DNA of 13,867 nucleotides, from positions 1 through 13,867 of the forward strand of contig WSMP01000029.1 in the NCBI GenBank assembly GCA_013316495.1, given 5' to 3'. The stretch's first letter is position 1; each line of letters starts with the position of its first letter. The position numbers and the translations under genes are program-made. This DNA is from Angelakisella sp. (GTDB taxonomy: Bacteria > Bacillota > Clostridia > Oscillospirales > Ruminococcaceae). Positions 1-6,538 of this stretch are shown here, piece after piece. Under the pieces are notes generated by a model that was not told the DNA's origin, did not search any database, and was given only the letters and a program-made list of their open reading frames with translations.

Positions 1-2
1 AG

Positions 3-1172
3 GTGGGGCTGAACCTCTACCACCAGGGGGTGGTGGGGGATAACCCCCAGCGCCTTCAGGAGGCGGTGGAATTGGCTCTGTCCCGGTCGGATTTTATCAT
101 CACCACCGGGGGGCTGGGGCCCACCTACGACGACCTCACCAAGGAGACCATCGCCGGGGTGCTGGGGCGAAAGCTCCTCCCCCATAAGGAGAGCCAGCGG
201 TGGGTGGAGGAGTATTTCCGGCGGATAGGCCGCACCCCCTGCCCCAATAACCAAAAGCAGGCCATGATGCCGGAGGAGGCGGTGGTGTTCCAAAACCACA
301 ACGGCACCGCCCCCGGCTGCGCCATCACCGGAACAGGAAGGTGGGAGGGCAAGACCGCCATCCTCCTCCCAGGGCCGCCCCAGGAGTGCGAGCCCATGCT
401 TCGGGAGCAGGTGCTGCCTTACCTCCGGCAGGGGAGCAGCACCCGGCTGGTGAGCCGGTGCCTCTACTTCTACGGCATTGGGGAATCGGACCTGGCCCAC
501 AGGCTGGACCGGCTGATGCGGGAGAGCAAAAACCCTACCGTCGCCCCCTATTGTAGGCCCGGCGAGGTGATGCTCCGCCTCACCGCCCAGGTGGAGGAGG
601 GGGAGGACCCCGGCCCCATTTTGGACCCGGTGGTGGAGGAGATACGCCGGGAGGCGGGGGAATGGCTCTACGGTATCAACGTGGGGAACCTCCAAACCGC
701 CCTGGTTCATACCCTGCTGGCCAAGGAGCTGACCATCGCCACGGCGGAAAGCTGCACCGGCGGCCTGGTGGCCCAGCGGATCACCAGTGTCCCTGGGGCC
801 TCCTCGGTGTTCCAGTGGGGGGCTGTTACCTATTCCTGCGAGACTAAGCGGAAAATGCTGGGGATGTCCCAGAAAACCCTGGACACCTATGGGGCGGTAT
901 CCCCCCAGACCGCCATGGCGATGGCCCGCCGGGCCAGGGTGAAGTCCGGGGCGGATATTGCCATATCGGTCACCGGCAACGCCGGGCCGGAGCCCAGCGA
1001 GGGCAAGCCGGTGGGGCTGGTCTTCATTGGCCTGGACAGCGATAGGTGCACCTCGGCCCAGGAGATGCACATTCAGGCCATGGAAAACGGCGGCCGGGAG
1101 TATATCCGGGAGATGGCGGCCAGCCGGGCGCTGTACCTGGCCCTCCAGGCGGCAAAGCAGCCGATAAAATAG
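3..1172 (+). CDS. cinA: CinA family protein (MoaB-like domain plus NMN amidohydrolase domain), 5' partial
   Basis: This is a competence/damage-inducible CinA protein. Its C-terminal PncC-type domain in known relatives deamidates nicotinamide mononucleotide to nicotinate mononucleotide in the cytoplasmic pyridine-nucleotide salvage cycle. Over 389 visible residues, the N-terminal molybdopterin-binding-like (MoaB/MogA) domain shows TTGGLGPTYDDLTKE at residues 34-48. The C-terminal domain carries ESCTGG at 249-254, which includes the catalytic serine region, then SVTGNAGP at 322-329 and a closing NGGREYIRE. The GTG at position 3 is not the true start: the first residues align with the inside of the family's N-terminal domain (the region before VVGDN), so roughly 30-40 codons lie outside the window. 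The usual glycine-rich loop after AGP is replaced by EPSEG. The stop at 1170-1172 is followed within a few bases by the promoter of the phd-doc pair. Confidence 0.93.
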   Translation: MGLNLYHQGVVGDNPQRLQEAVELALSRSDFIITTGGLGPTYDDLTKETIAGVLGRKLLPHKESQRWVEEYFRRIGRTPCPNNQKQAMMPEEAVVFQNHNGTAPGCAITGTGRWEGKTAILLPGPPQECEPMLREQVLPYLRQGSSTRLVSRCLYFYGIGESDLAHRLDRLMRESKNPTVAPYCRPGEVMLRLTAQVEEGEDPGPILDPVVEEIRREAGEWLYGINVGNLQTALVHTLLAKELTIATAESCTGGLVAQRITSVPGASSVFQWGAVTYSCETKRKMLGMSQKTLDTYGAVSPQTAMAMARRARVKSGADIAISVTGNAGPEPSEGKPVGLVFIGLDSDRCTSAQEMHIQAMENGGREYIREMAASRALYLALQAAKQPIK

Positions 1173-1173
1173 G

Positions 1174-1202
1174 TTGAATTCGTCCTACGATTTGTGTATA
1201 AT
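1174..1202 (+). promoter_or_regulatory. Sigma-A type promoter for the phd-doc pair
   Basis: TTGAAT at 1174-1179 and TATAAT at 1197-1202 are separated by exactly 17 bp. The promoter lies two bases after the cinA stop. Predicted transcription starts near 1209, which makes the in-frame ATG at 1208 an unlikely translation start for the antitoxin. Because only 22 bp separate doc from parC and I see no other promoter between them, this promoter may also drive parC. Phd-type antitoxins commonly repress their own promoter. Confidence 0.8.
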
Positions 1203-1210
1203 ATTGGATG

Positions 1211-1219
1211 GGAAGGGAG
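1211..1219 (+). promoter_or_regulatory. Ribosome binding site deciding the antitoxin start
   Basis: The purine run GGAAGGGAG lies 9 nt before an in-frame TTG at 1229 and 12 nt before ATG at 1232. It falls inside the longer reading frame that begins at 1208, which argues against that start. The mirror copy is at 12649-12657 on the minus strand. Confidence 0.6.
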
Positions 1220-1231
1220 TGCATCGCTTTG

Positions 1232-1471
1232 ATGATTGACACCAGAAGCATCATCTCTATTACAGAAGCAAATCAGAATTTCTCCAAGGTTGCTCGATTG
1301 GTGGACCAGCTGGGCACTGCTGTTATCATGAAAAACAATGTTCCCCGCTATATTGTTACCGAATTCAGCCAGGCAGAGGCTCAGGAATCTTTGCCTGACG
1401 AGCTTGTGGATTCTCTCTCTGAAAAGTATTTGGAGAAAAACAAGGAGCTCTACGAGGCCCTGGCAAAATGA
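1232..1471 (+). CDS. phd: Phd/YefM-family antitoxin of a type II toxin-antitoxin pair
   Basis: This small acidic protein of about 79 residues starts MIDTRSIISITEANQNFSKV. That opening matches the Phd/YefM N-terminal DNA-binding domain, in which the ITEANQNFSKVARLVD stretch forms the dimer and operator-binding fold. The charged C-terminal tail (after about residue 48 of this start) would wrap the toxin and neutralise it. An ATG at 1208 would give 87 residues, but it sits on the predicted transcription start and before the purine-rich ribosome site. I therefore prefer 1232; TTG at 1229 is a close alternative. The gene overlaps doc by four bases (ATGA at 1468-1471), an arrangement typical of translational coupling in such pairs. 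Its base composition is visibly more AT-rich than that of cinA or parC, which fits acquisition by transfer. Confidence 0.88.
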   Translation: MIDTRSIISITEANQNFSKVARLVDQLGTAVIMKNNVPRYIVTEFSQAEAQESLPDELVDSLSEKYLEKNKELYEALAK

Positions 1472-1842
1472 GAATGTTGACAAAAAAGCAGGTTTTAAGG
1501 CTGCACGACAGGCTCCTTTTAACATCCGGCGGAGCGGCCGGCATTCGCGATGAAGCCCTGCTGGATTCCGCCCTTGCCGCCCCCTTTCAAAGCTTTGCCA
1601 GCCAGGAATTGTATCCTACCATACAGGCCAAAGCCGCCAGATTGGCCTATGGCATCATCCAAAACCACCCCATGGTCGATGGAAACAAAAGGCTGGGAAC
1701 CCATTTGATGCTGATATTTCTTGATGCCAACGGCATTGAGCTGAGCTATACCGGAAAAGAAACCGAATCGTTGATCTTAGGCGTTGCTGCCGGAGCGGTG
1801 ACATTAGAACAGCTGATGGAATGGATCATTGACCACCAATAG
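1468..1842 (+). CDS. doc: Doc (death-on-curing) toxin, Fic/Doc fold
   Basis: This 124-residue protein is close in length to phage P1 Doc (126 aa). Known Doc toxins are kinases that phosphorylate elongation factor EF-Tu and halt translation. The Fic/Doc signature is present as HPMVDGNKR at residues 67-75, with the catalytic His67, acidic Asp71 and the Asn73-Lys74-Arg75 nucleotide-binding end. This copy has HP and GNK like Fic proteins but methionine where an aromatic residue is usual, so it lies between the classical Fic (HPFxxGNGR) and Doc (HxFxxANKR) forms. The N-terminal helix region (about 1-20) and the GIRDEALLDSAL segment (25-36) are typical of Doc-type proteins. The frame is intact and the start overlaps the antitoxin stop, so the module looks functional. 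Kinase rather than AMP-transferase activity is inferred from size and the Lys before the final Arg. Confidence 0.9.
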   Translation: MRMLTKKQVLRLHDRLLLTSGGAAGIRDEALLDSALAAPFQSFASQELYPTIQAKAARLAYGIIQNHPMVDGNKRLGTHLMLIFLDANGIELSYTGKETESLILGVAAGAVTLEQLMEWIIDHQ

Positions 1843-1864
1843 CAAAGGGATGTGAAAAGACAAA

Positions 1865-4102
1865 ATGCCACGAAAGAAAAAAGAGACCCCGGCCCCCCGG
1901 CGGGGCGGTGTCCACGGACATATTGAAAACGGCGGGGTGGTGATTCAGCAGCCTATTGTCAGCACCCTGCGGGAAAATTACATGCCCTACGCCATGAGCG
2001 TCATCGTCTCGCGGGCTATCCCGGAAATTGACGGCTTTAAGCCCTCCCACCGGAAGATCCTGTACACCATGTACATGATGGGGCTGCTAAACGGCAATAA
2101 GCGGAAATCCGCCGACATCGTGGGCCAGACCATGGCCCTGAACCCCCACGGGGACCAGGCCATCTATGAGACCATGGTCCGCCTCACCAGGGGCAACGGG
2201 GCGCTGCTGGTGCCCTATGTGGAGAGCAAGGGGAACTTCGGCAAGGCCTACAGCCGGGATATGTCCGCCGCCGCCTCCCGGTACACCGAGGCCAAGCTGG
2301 AGAAGGTGTGCAAGGAGCTGTTTTCCGAGATTGACCGGGACACAGTGGACTTTGTGGATAACTACAACGGCCAGATGAAGGAGCCGGTGCTGCTCCCTGT
2401 CACCTTCCCCTCCATCCTCACCAACGCCAACACCGGCATCGCCGTGGGGATGGCCAGCAATATCTGTTCCTTTAACCTCCTGGAGGTGTGCGAAACCGCC
2501 ATCGCCCGGCTGCGGGACCCGGACGCCCCCATTGCCGAGACCCTGAAGGCCCCGGACTTCCCCGGCGGCGGCCTTGTCCTCTACGATCCGGCGGAGCTGG
2601 AGAAGATTTACACCACCGGCCGTGGCTCGGTGCGGGTGCGAAGCCGCTACGCCTACGATAAGGGAAGCCACTGTGTGGACATCACCGAAATCCCCCCCAC
2701 CACCACGGTGGAGGCCATCATGGACAAAACGGTGGAGCTGGTGAAGGCGGGGAAGGTGCGGGAAATTTCCGACATCCGGGACGAGACCGACCTTTCCGGC
2801 CTCAAGCTCACCATCGACCTGAAGCGGGGGGTGGACCCGGATAAGCTGATGCAGAAGCTGTTCCGCATGACCCCCCTGGAGGACAGCTTTTCCTGCAACT
2901 TTAACGTCCTCATCGGCGGCTCCCCACGGGTGCTGGGGGTGGACGGCCTTTTGGAGGAATGGACCGCCTTTCGCCGGGAGTGCGTCCGCCGGGGTATCTT
3001 TTACAACCTCCAAAAGAAAAAGGAGAAACTGCATCTCCTAAAGGGCCTCCAAAAAATCCTGCTGGATATCGACAAGGCGGTGGCCATCGTCCGGGAGACC
3101 CAGGAGGAAAAAGAGGTGGTCCCCAACCTGATGATTGGCTTCGGCATCAGCCAGGTCCAGGCGGAATATGTGGCGGAAATTAAGCTGCGCCACCTGAACC
3201 GGGAGTATATCCTGAACCGCACCAAGGAAATCGAGGCCCTTCTGGAGGAGATTGCCGGGCTGGAGGAGACCCTCCAAAGCCCGAAAAAGGTGGACGCCCT
3301 TATTATCAAGCAGCTGCGGGAGGTGGCGAAGAATTACGGCCAGCCCCGGCGCAGCCAGATTCTCTACGACCTCCCCGACGACGGCGGGGAGGAGCCGGAG
3401 GATATCCCCACCTACCCGGTCCACCTCTTCTTCACGCGGGAGGGGTACTTCAAGAAAATCACCCCCCAGTCCCTGCGGATGAGCGGGGAGCAGAAGCTGA
3501 AGGAGGGGGACGAGGTTACCCAGACGGTGGAGACCACCACCGGGGCTCATCTCCTCTTCTTCACAAACCAAGGGCAGGTCTACAAGAGCCGGGCCACCGA
3601 GTTCGAGGACACCAAGGCCAGCGTCCTGGGGGACTATCTCCCCCAAAGGCTGGGGATGGACCCCGGAGAGCTGCCGGTTTATATGGCCGTCACCATGGAC
3701 TACAAGGGGTATATGCTCTTCGCCTTTGAAAACGGCAAGATAGCTAAGGTGGAGCTTAGCTCCTACGCCACCAAGACCAACCGGAAAAAGCTCATCGGGG
3801 CCTACAGCATCAAATCGCCCCTGGTTTACATCGAGGCCATCCCTGATGACGCCGAGTACCTTTGCGCCACCACCGCCTCCCGGATGCTTATTGTAAACAC
3901 CGCCATGGTGGCCCCCAAGGCCGCGCGGGATACCCAGGGCGTCCAGGCCCTGAGTATGAAGAGCACCGTCCGGCTGCTGTGGGTGCGCCCCTACCAGGAG
4001 GGACAGGTGGAAAATCCCCACCGCCTGCGCACCAAGGCCCTCCCCGCCGCCGGGGCGCTGGTAAAAACCGGTGTGGAGCTGGGGGAACAGCTGACCCTGT
4101 AA
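1865..4102 (+). CDS. parC: DNA topoisomerase IV subunit A
   Basis: This 745-residue type IIA topoisomerase A subunit cuts and rejoins DNA together with an ATPase B subunit, decatenating chromosomes. The winged-helix/tower core begins near residue 30 with YAMSVIVSRAIPEIDG (42-57). The catalytic tyrosine is Tyr140 in ASRYTEAKL, and FPSILTNANTGIAVGMAS follows at about 184-201. A coiled-coil region spans about 370-470. The C-terminal part (about 485-740) looks like the beta-pinwheel and lacks the QRRGGKG-like GyrA box, which favours ParC over GyrA. The quinolone-pocket segment reads NPHGDQAIYE (93-102): glutamine stands where E. coli GyrA has Ser83, and Glu102 matches Asp87. Similar sequences occur, as I remember, in other Clostridia, so this is probably a lineage trait. 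The gene starts 22 bp after doc with only a weak, distant ribosome site (AAAGGG), and no B-subunit gene is in the window. Confidence 0.92.
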   Translation: MPRKKKETPAPRRGGVHGHIENGGVVIQQPIVSTLRENYMPYAMSVIVSRAIPEIDGFKPSHRKILYTMYMMGLLNGNKRKSADIVGQTMALNPHGDQAIYETMVRLTRGNGALLVPYVESKGNFGKAYSRDMSAAASRYTEAKLEKVCKELFSEIDRDTVDFVDNYNGQMKEPVLLPVTFPSILTNANTGIAVGMASNICSFNLLEVCETAIARLRDPDAPIAETLKAPDFPGGGLVLYDPAELEKIYTTGRGSVRVRSRYAYDKGSHCVDITEIPPTTTVEAIMDKTVELVKAGKVREISDIRDETDLSGLKLTIDLKRGVDPDKLMQKLFRMTPLEDSFSCNFNVLIGGSPRVLGVDGLLEEWTAFRRECVRRGIFYNLQKKKEKLHLLKGLQKILLDIDKAVAIVRETQEEKEVVPNLMIGFGISQVQAEYVAEIKLRHLNREYILNRTKEIEALLEEIAGLEETLQSPKKVDALIIKQLREVAKNYGQPRRSQILYDLPDDGGEEPEDIPTYPVHLFFTREGYFKKITPQSLRMSGEQKLKEGDEVTQTVETTTGAHLLFFTNQGQVYKSRATEFEDTKASVLGDYLPQRLGMDPGELPVYMAVTMDYKGYMLFAFENGKIAKVELSSYATKTNRKKLIGAYSIKSPLVYIEAIPDDAEYLCATTASRMLIVNTAMVAPKAARDTQGVQALSMKSTVRLLWVRPYQEGQVENPHRLRTKALPAAGALVKTGVELGEQLTL

Positions 4103-4126
4103 AAAACATTCCAAAGCCCATAATGA

Positions 4127-4165
4127 CCGCCGCCCGGACAGTTTTTTGTCCGGGCGGCGGTTTTT
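4127..4165 (+). terminator. Intrinsic terminator after parC
   Basis: A perfect 14-bp G+C-rich stem (4127-4140 pairing with 4147-4160) with a 6-nt loop is followed by five T residues (4161-4165). It begins 24 bp after the parC stop. On the minus strand the stem is not followed by a T run, so it should work mainly for parC and only weakly, if at all, for the convergent regulator gene that ends at 4213. Confidence 0.93.
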
Positions 4166-4212
4166 GGCGATCCTGTTGGGGGATAGGGCGGGCTCCCCAG
4201 CGCTCTGCTGGC

Positions 4213-4929
4213 TCATTCGGAGTCCGCATCCTGCCTGGTGTGCCGGAGGTGGAGATAGACGGTGTTTTTGCTGATCTTCAGGAGCTGCGCGGTCTTTATG
4301 ACCGAATCCTTAAAGTTGAAAACCCCTCTTTTCTCCAGCCGGTGGATGATCTCCTTGTTTTTGTTGGAAAGAAGGATGGAGGAATCCATCATGACCTCGT
4401 CCCGGATCTGCACCACCAGGTGTTCCACCAGCTCGACGCTGTTGGAGGAGAATTTTTCCTCCTGCACCGGAATCGCCGGTTCTTCCTCCTGGCGGGAGGG
4501 GAGCGGCCGCTCGTCAAAGAGAAGATCCTTCACAAACTTCCCAATGGGGGTGTTCAGGTAAAAATTGATGCACAAAAGGCCGATGATCCGGTGATTCTCT
4601 CCCCGCACAAGGATGGTGGTGGACCGCAGCGGTTCACCGCTTTTGTTTTTTACAAAATAAGTAATGCCCTTGCCCTCGCTGTTCTGGTTTTCAATCTTTT
4701 CCAGCATGGAAAGAGCCAGGTCGGTGATGGGCGCCCCCTCCTCCCGGCCGGTGTGGAAACCGTTGATCACCTTGATTGCGGAGTGGTTGCAGTCTTCCAG
4801 GGAGTGCAGGACAATCTCATAGCCATCCCCCAAATACTGGGAGAGACCGTCCAGCATATCGCAGTAGGACTGCAGGATTTGGCGGTCTACCATGGTAAGC
4901 ACAATGTCAATATCGGTTCGGTTGTTCAT
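4213..4929 (-). CDS. YheO-like PAS domain/HTH transcriptional regulator
   Basis: This 238-residue cytoplasmic regulator has the two-domain YheO/DauR layout. A YheO-like PAS sensor covers about residues 17-125 (IVLHSLEDCNHSAIKVINGF at 39-58 and the GLLCINFYLN strand at 117-126). A variable Glu- and Pro-rich linker covers about 138-160, and a C-terminal helix-turn-helix covers about 170-232 (FKDSVIKTAQLLKISKNTVY at 206-225). DauR relatives control D-arginine use, so a small ligand such as an amino acid is plausible, but the effector here is unknown. The ribosome site AAGGGGG ends 6 nt before the ATG. The gene is divergent from the membrane-protein gene across an AT-rich control region, which is the classical placement for a regulator of that gene and of itself. 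It converges with parC. Confidence 0.9.
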   Translation of the reverse strand: MNNRTDIDIVLTMVDRQILQSYCDMLDGLSQYLGDGYEIVLHSLEDCNHSAIKVINGFHTGREEGAPITDLALSMLEKIENQNSEGKGITYFVKNKSGEPLRSTTILVRGENHRIIGLLCINFYLNTPIGKFVKDLLFDERPLPSRQEEEPAIPVQEEKFSSNSVELVEHLVVQIRDEVMMDSSILLSNKNKEIIHRLEKRGVFNFKDSVIKTAQLLKISKNTVYLHLRHTRQDADSE

Positions 4930-4962
4930 GGATTACCCCCTTAAATTTAGTTCAGTGACAAT

Positions 4963-4990
4963 AGTATAGTACATTTCAGCAGAAAAGCAA
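4963..4990 (-). promoter_or_regulatory. Promoter for the YheO-like regulator
   Basis: Read on the minus strand, TTGCTT (4985-4990) and TATACT (4963-4968) are 16 bp apart. The -10 box lies about 33 bp before the regulator ATG, with a strong ribosome site in between. Confidence 0.65.
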
Positions 4991-5072
4991 TTTGTAATTT
5001 TGCAGGAAAAAATGAGTTTGAACAAGAAAAAATCTACGTATTCACCAAAAAAGAGCCAAAAACTTTGTAAGA

Positions 5073-5094
5073 TAAATAAAATAAATTTTATTTA
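5073..5094. promoter_or_regulatory. Candidate operator: 22-bp dyad overlapping a -35 box
   Basis: A 10-bp perfect inverted repeat (5073-5082 and 5085-5094, left half TAAATAAAAT) surrounds an AA centre. Its right half covers four bases of the TTTACA -35 hexamer of the membrane-protein promoter, so a bound dimer would block RNA polymerase. AATAAAAT recurs directly at 5096-5103. The likely binder is the divergently encoded HTH regulator. This is inference, because AT-rich DNA can yield such dyads by chance. Confidence 0.5.
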
Positions 5095-5119
5095 CAATAA
5101 AATAGTAACGTGATATAAT
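5091..5119 (+). promoter_or_regulatory. Extended -10 promoter for the membrane-protein/PLP-enzyme unit
   Basis: TTTACA (5091-5096) and TATAAT (5114-5119) are exactly 17 bp apart, and TG at 5111-5112 supplies the extended -10 element. This is a strong sigma-A promoter on paper. Transcription should start near 5126 and leave a leader of about 120 nt. Confidence 0.8.
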
Positions 5120-5230
5120 AGGCGTAGAAACCTGATAATACTAAAAAATACTTTAAATTTCCAACAAACCGGTTTCGGGGGCAATGGCTTTCCACCGGCA
5201 GACAAGAGATGAAAAAGGGGAATCATATCG

Positions 5231-5236
5231 AGGGAG
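5231..5236 (+). promoter_or_regulatory. Ribosome binding site deciding the membrane-protein start
   Basis: AGGGAG lies 11 nt before ATG 5248. The earlier in-frame ATG at 5209 has no comparable site, so 5248 is preferred. The mirror copy is at 8632-8637 on the minus strand. Confidence 0.55.
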
Positions 5237-5247
5237 ATGTGTGTCTT

Positions 5248-6432
5248 ATGGAGCAGGGAAAACCGGAGCAGCAGTATAAACCCGCCATCGGGTGGGAGGT
5301 TGCGGTGTTTCTTGTGGGATTTTTGGGCTTCTTTTATCTTTTTGCCCGCCAGATGGGGCTGGCAAATACCCTGAATACCATTATGAACACAGCCTACGAC
5401 CTCTTGCTGAACACGGTGTTTTATATTATGGCGGTATGCGTTGTGATGGGGGCTTTTTCGGCGCTGTTTGATGAATTTGGCCTGGTCACCCTTCTGAACA
5501 AACTGCTGGAACCGCTGATGTATCCGGTTTGGGGACTTCCCGGCGCGGCTTCGCTGGGGATCGTAACCACCTTCTTTTCCGATAATCCGGCGATTCTGGC
5601 CCTGGCGGATAACACGTACTTTCGCCATTTCTTCAAAAAATATCAGTTTCCCGCCCTGGTGAACCTGGGCACCGCCTTTGGGATGGGACTCATTGTCTGT
5701 ACCTTTATGCTGAGCCAACCGGCAGCAAAGGGGGAATCCTATGGTACAGCGGTGGCAGTGGGGCTGCTGGGAGCGGTGGTGGGAAGCGTTGTAAGCGGCC
5801 GCCTGATGCTCCGCTTTACAAAGCGGGCCTATGGCCTGGAAGCGGAGATGATAAGCGATGGGATGCAGGATAACCTTTCCCGGCAGAACGATAGGACCAT
5901 GCGCCCGGTGCGCTCCGGGTCGGTGGGGGCGCGGCTGATGGACGCAGTCCTGACCGGGGGAGCGGGCGGGGTGAAGATGGGCCTGGGGATCGTTCCGGGG
6001 GTGCTGACCATCTGTACCTTTGTAATGATGCTCACCAATGGTCCGGGGGCGGAAGGGTACACCGGCGCCGCTTATGAGGGGATACGCCTCCTGCCCATGG
6101 CAGCGGAGCGGCTGAATTTTTTGCTACAGCCCCTGTTCGGGTTTTCCTCGCCGGAATGTGTCAGCGTTCCCATCACGGCGATGGGGGCGGCAGGCGCGGC
6201 CATCGGCCTGGTGCCCGGTCTCTTGTCCTCCGGCCTGGCGGACGCCGGGGATGTTGCGGTTTTTACCGCAATGTGTATGTGCTGGAGCGGCTACATCAGC
6301 ACCCATGTTTCTATGATGGATGAGCTTGGGTGCAAGGAGCTAATCGGGAAAGCGCTTTTAAGTCACACCATAGGGGGCGTTGCCGCTGGTGCGGCGGCTC
6401 ACTATCTGTTTTTGCTTGTCTTGGCAATATAG
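5248..6432 (+). CDS. Polytopic membrane protein with nucleoside-recognition (Gate)-like domain, CD0519/CD1768-like
   Basis: This hydrophobic protein of 394 residues has roughly eight to ten membrane segments, including about 18-33, 55-75, 138-155, 166-185, 245-262 and 372-394. The block from about residue 50 to 115 (long helix, conserved FFSDNPAILALADN at 109-122) resembles the Gate/nucleoside-recognition fold of SpmA/SpmB and nucleoside carriers. The whole protein resembles what I recall as the clostridial CD0519/CD1768 membrane family. A basic cytoplasmic loop lies at about 185-230. Transport or gating of a small organic solute is inferred; the substrate is unknown. I chose ATG 5248 because of its ribosome site and because conserved similarity begins soon after it. 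Starting at 5209 would add 13 residues. It is divergent from the PAS/HTH regulator and lies 106 bp upstream of the PLP-enzyme gene, probably in one transcript. Confidence 0.85.
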   Translation: MEQGKPEQQYKPAIGWEVAVFLVGFLGFFYLFARQMGLANTLNTIMNTAYDLLLNTVFYIMAVCVVMGAFSALFDEFGLVTLLNKLLEPLMYPVWGLPGAASLGIVTTFFSDNPAILALADNTYFRHFFKKYQFPALVNLGTAFGMGLIVCTFMLSQPAAKGESYGTAVAVGLLGAVVGSVVSGRLMLRFTKRAYGLEAEMISDGMQDNLSRQNDRTMRPVRSGSVGARLMDAVLTGGAGGVKMGLGIVPGVLTICTFVMMLTNGPGAEGYTGAAYEGIRLLPMAAERLNFLLQPLFGFSSPECVSVPITAMGAAGAAIGLVPGLLSSGLADAGDVAVFTAMCMCWSGYISTHVSMMDELGCKELIGKALLSHTIGGVAAGAAAHYLFLLVLAI

Positions 6433-6538
6433 GACCCGCCCCAAGGATAGAAGACGGGCTCCAATGAAAGAGGACAGGAGGGATCACTCAACCCGGAAAA
6501 AAGGAACTGCGTGATTTTAATGATGAGGAGGAACTTAC

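Larger units (their letters stand above)
4930..5247. other. Divergent intergenic control region (318 bp)
   Basis: This strongly AT-rich stretch contrasts with the G+C-rich genes on both sides. It holds the minus-strand promoter of the regulator (4963-4990), the 22-bp dyad (5073-5094), the plus-strand promoter (5091-5119) and a leader of about 120 nt before the membrane-protein start. The leader contains the perfect 10-bp palindrome AAACCGGTTT at 5166-5175 and a possible CCGGT/ACCGG pairing (5169-5173 with 5194-5198). I recognise no known riboswitch and no small gene here. Confidence 0.75.

Noticed and set aside
3..5. GTG at position 3 as the cinA start
   Set aside because: The residues that follow align with the interior of the CinA N-terminal domain, so the gene begins outside the window.
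1208..1231. Upstream ATG as antitoxin start
   Set aside because: It coincides with the predicted transcription start and lies before the purine-rich ribosome site. The Phd family similarity begins at the ATG at 1232.
3038..4216. Long antisense frame of 392 codons opposite parC, and similar frames at 2087-3034 and 3862-4944 with their mirrors
   Set aside because: These are shadows of G+C-rich coding sequence: low-complexity Gly/His/Pro/Leu-rich translations, no ribosome sites and no family resemblance, opposite a clear parC or regulator gene.
5092..5718. Minus-strand frame of 208 codons over the membrane-protein gene and its promoter
   Set aside because: It is antisense to a well-supported gene, its translation has no recognisable domain, and it runs through the promoter region.
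6433..6538. Terminator or riboswitch between the membrane-protein and PLP-enzyme genes
   Set aside because: Only a weak pairing of four or so bases is visible, with no T run. A strong AGGAGG site leads into the next gene, so read-through is more likely.
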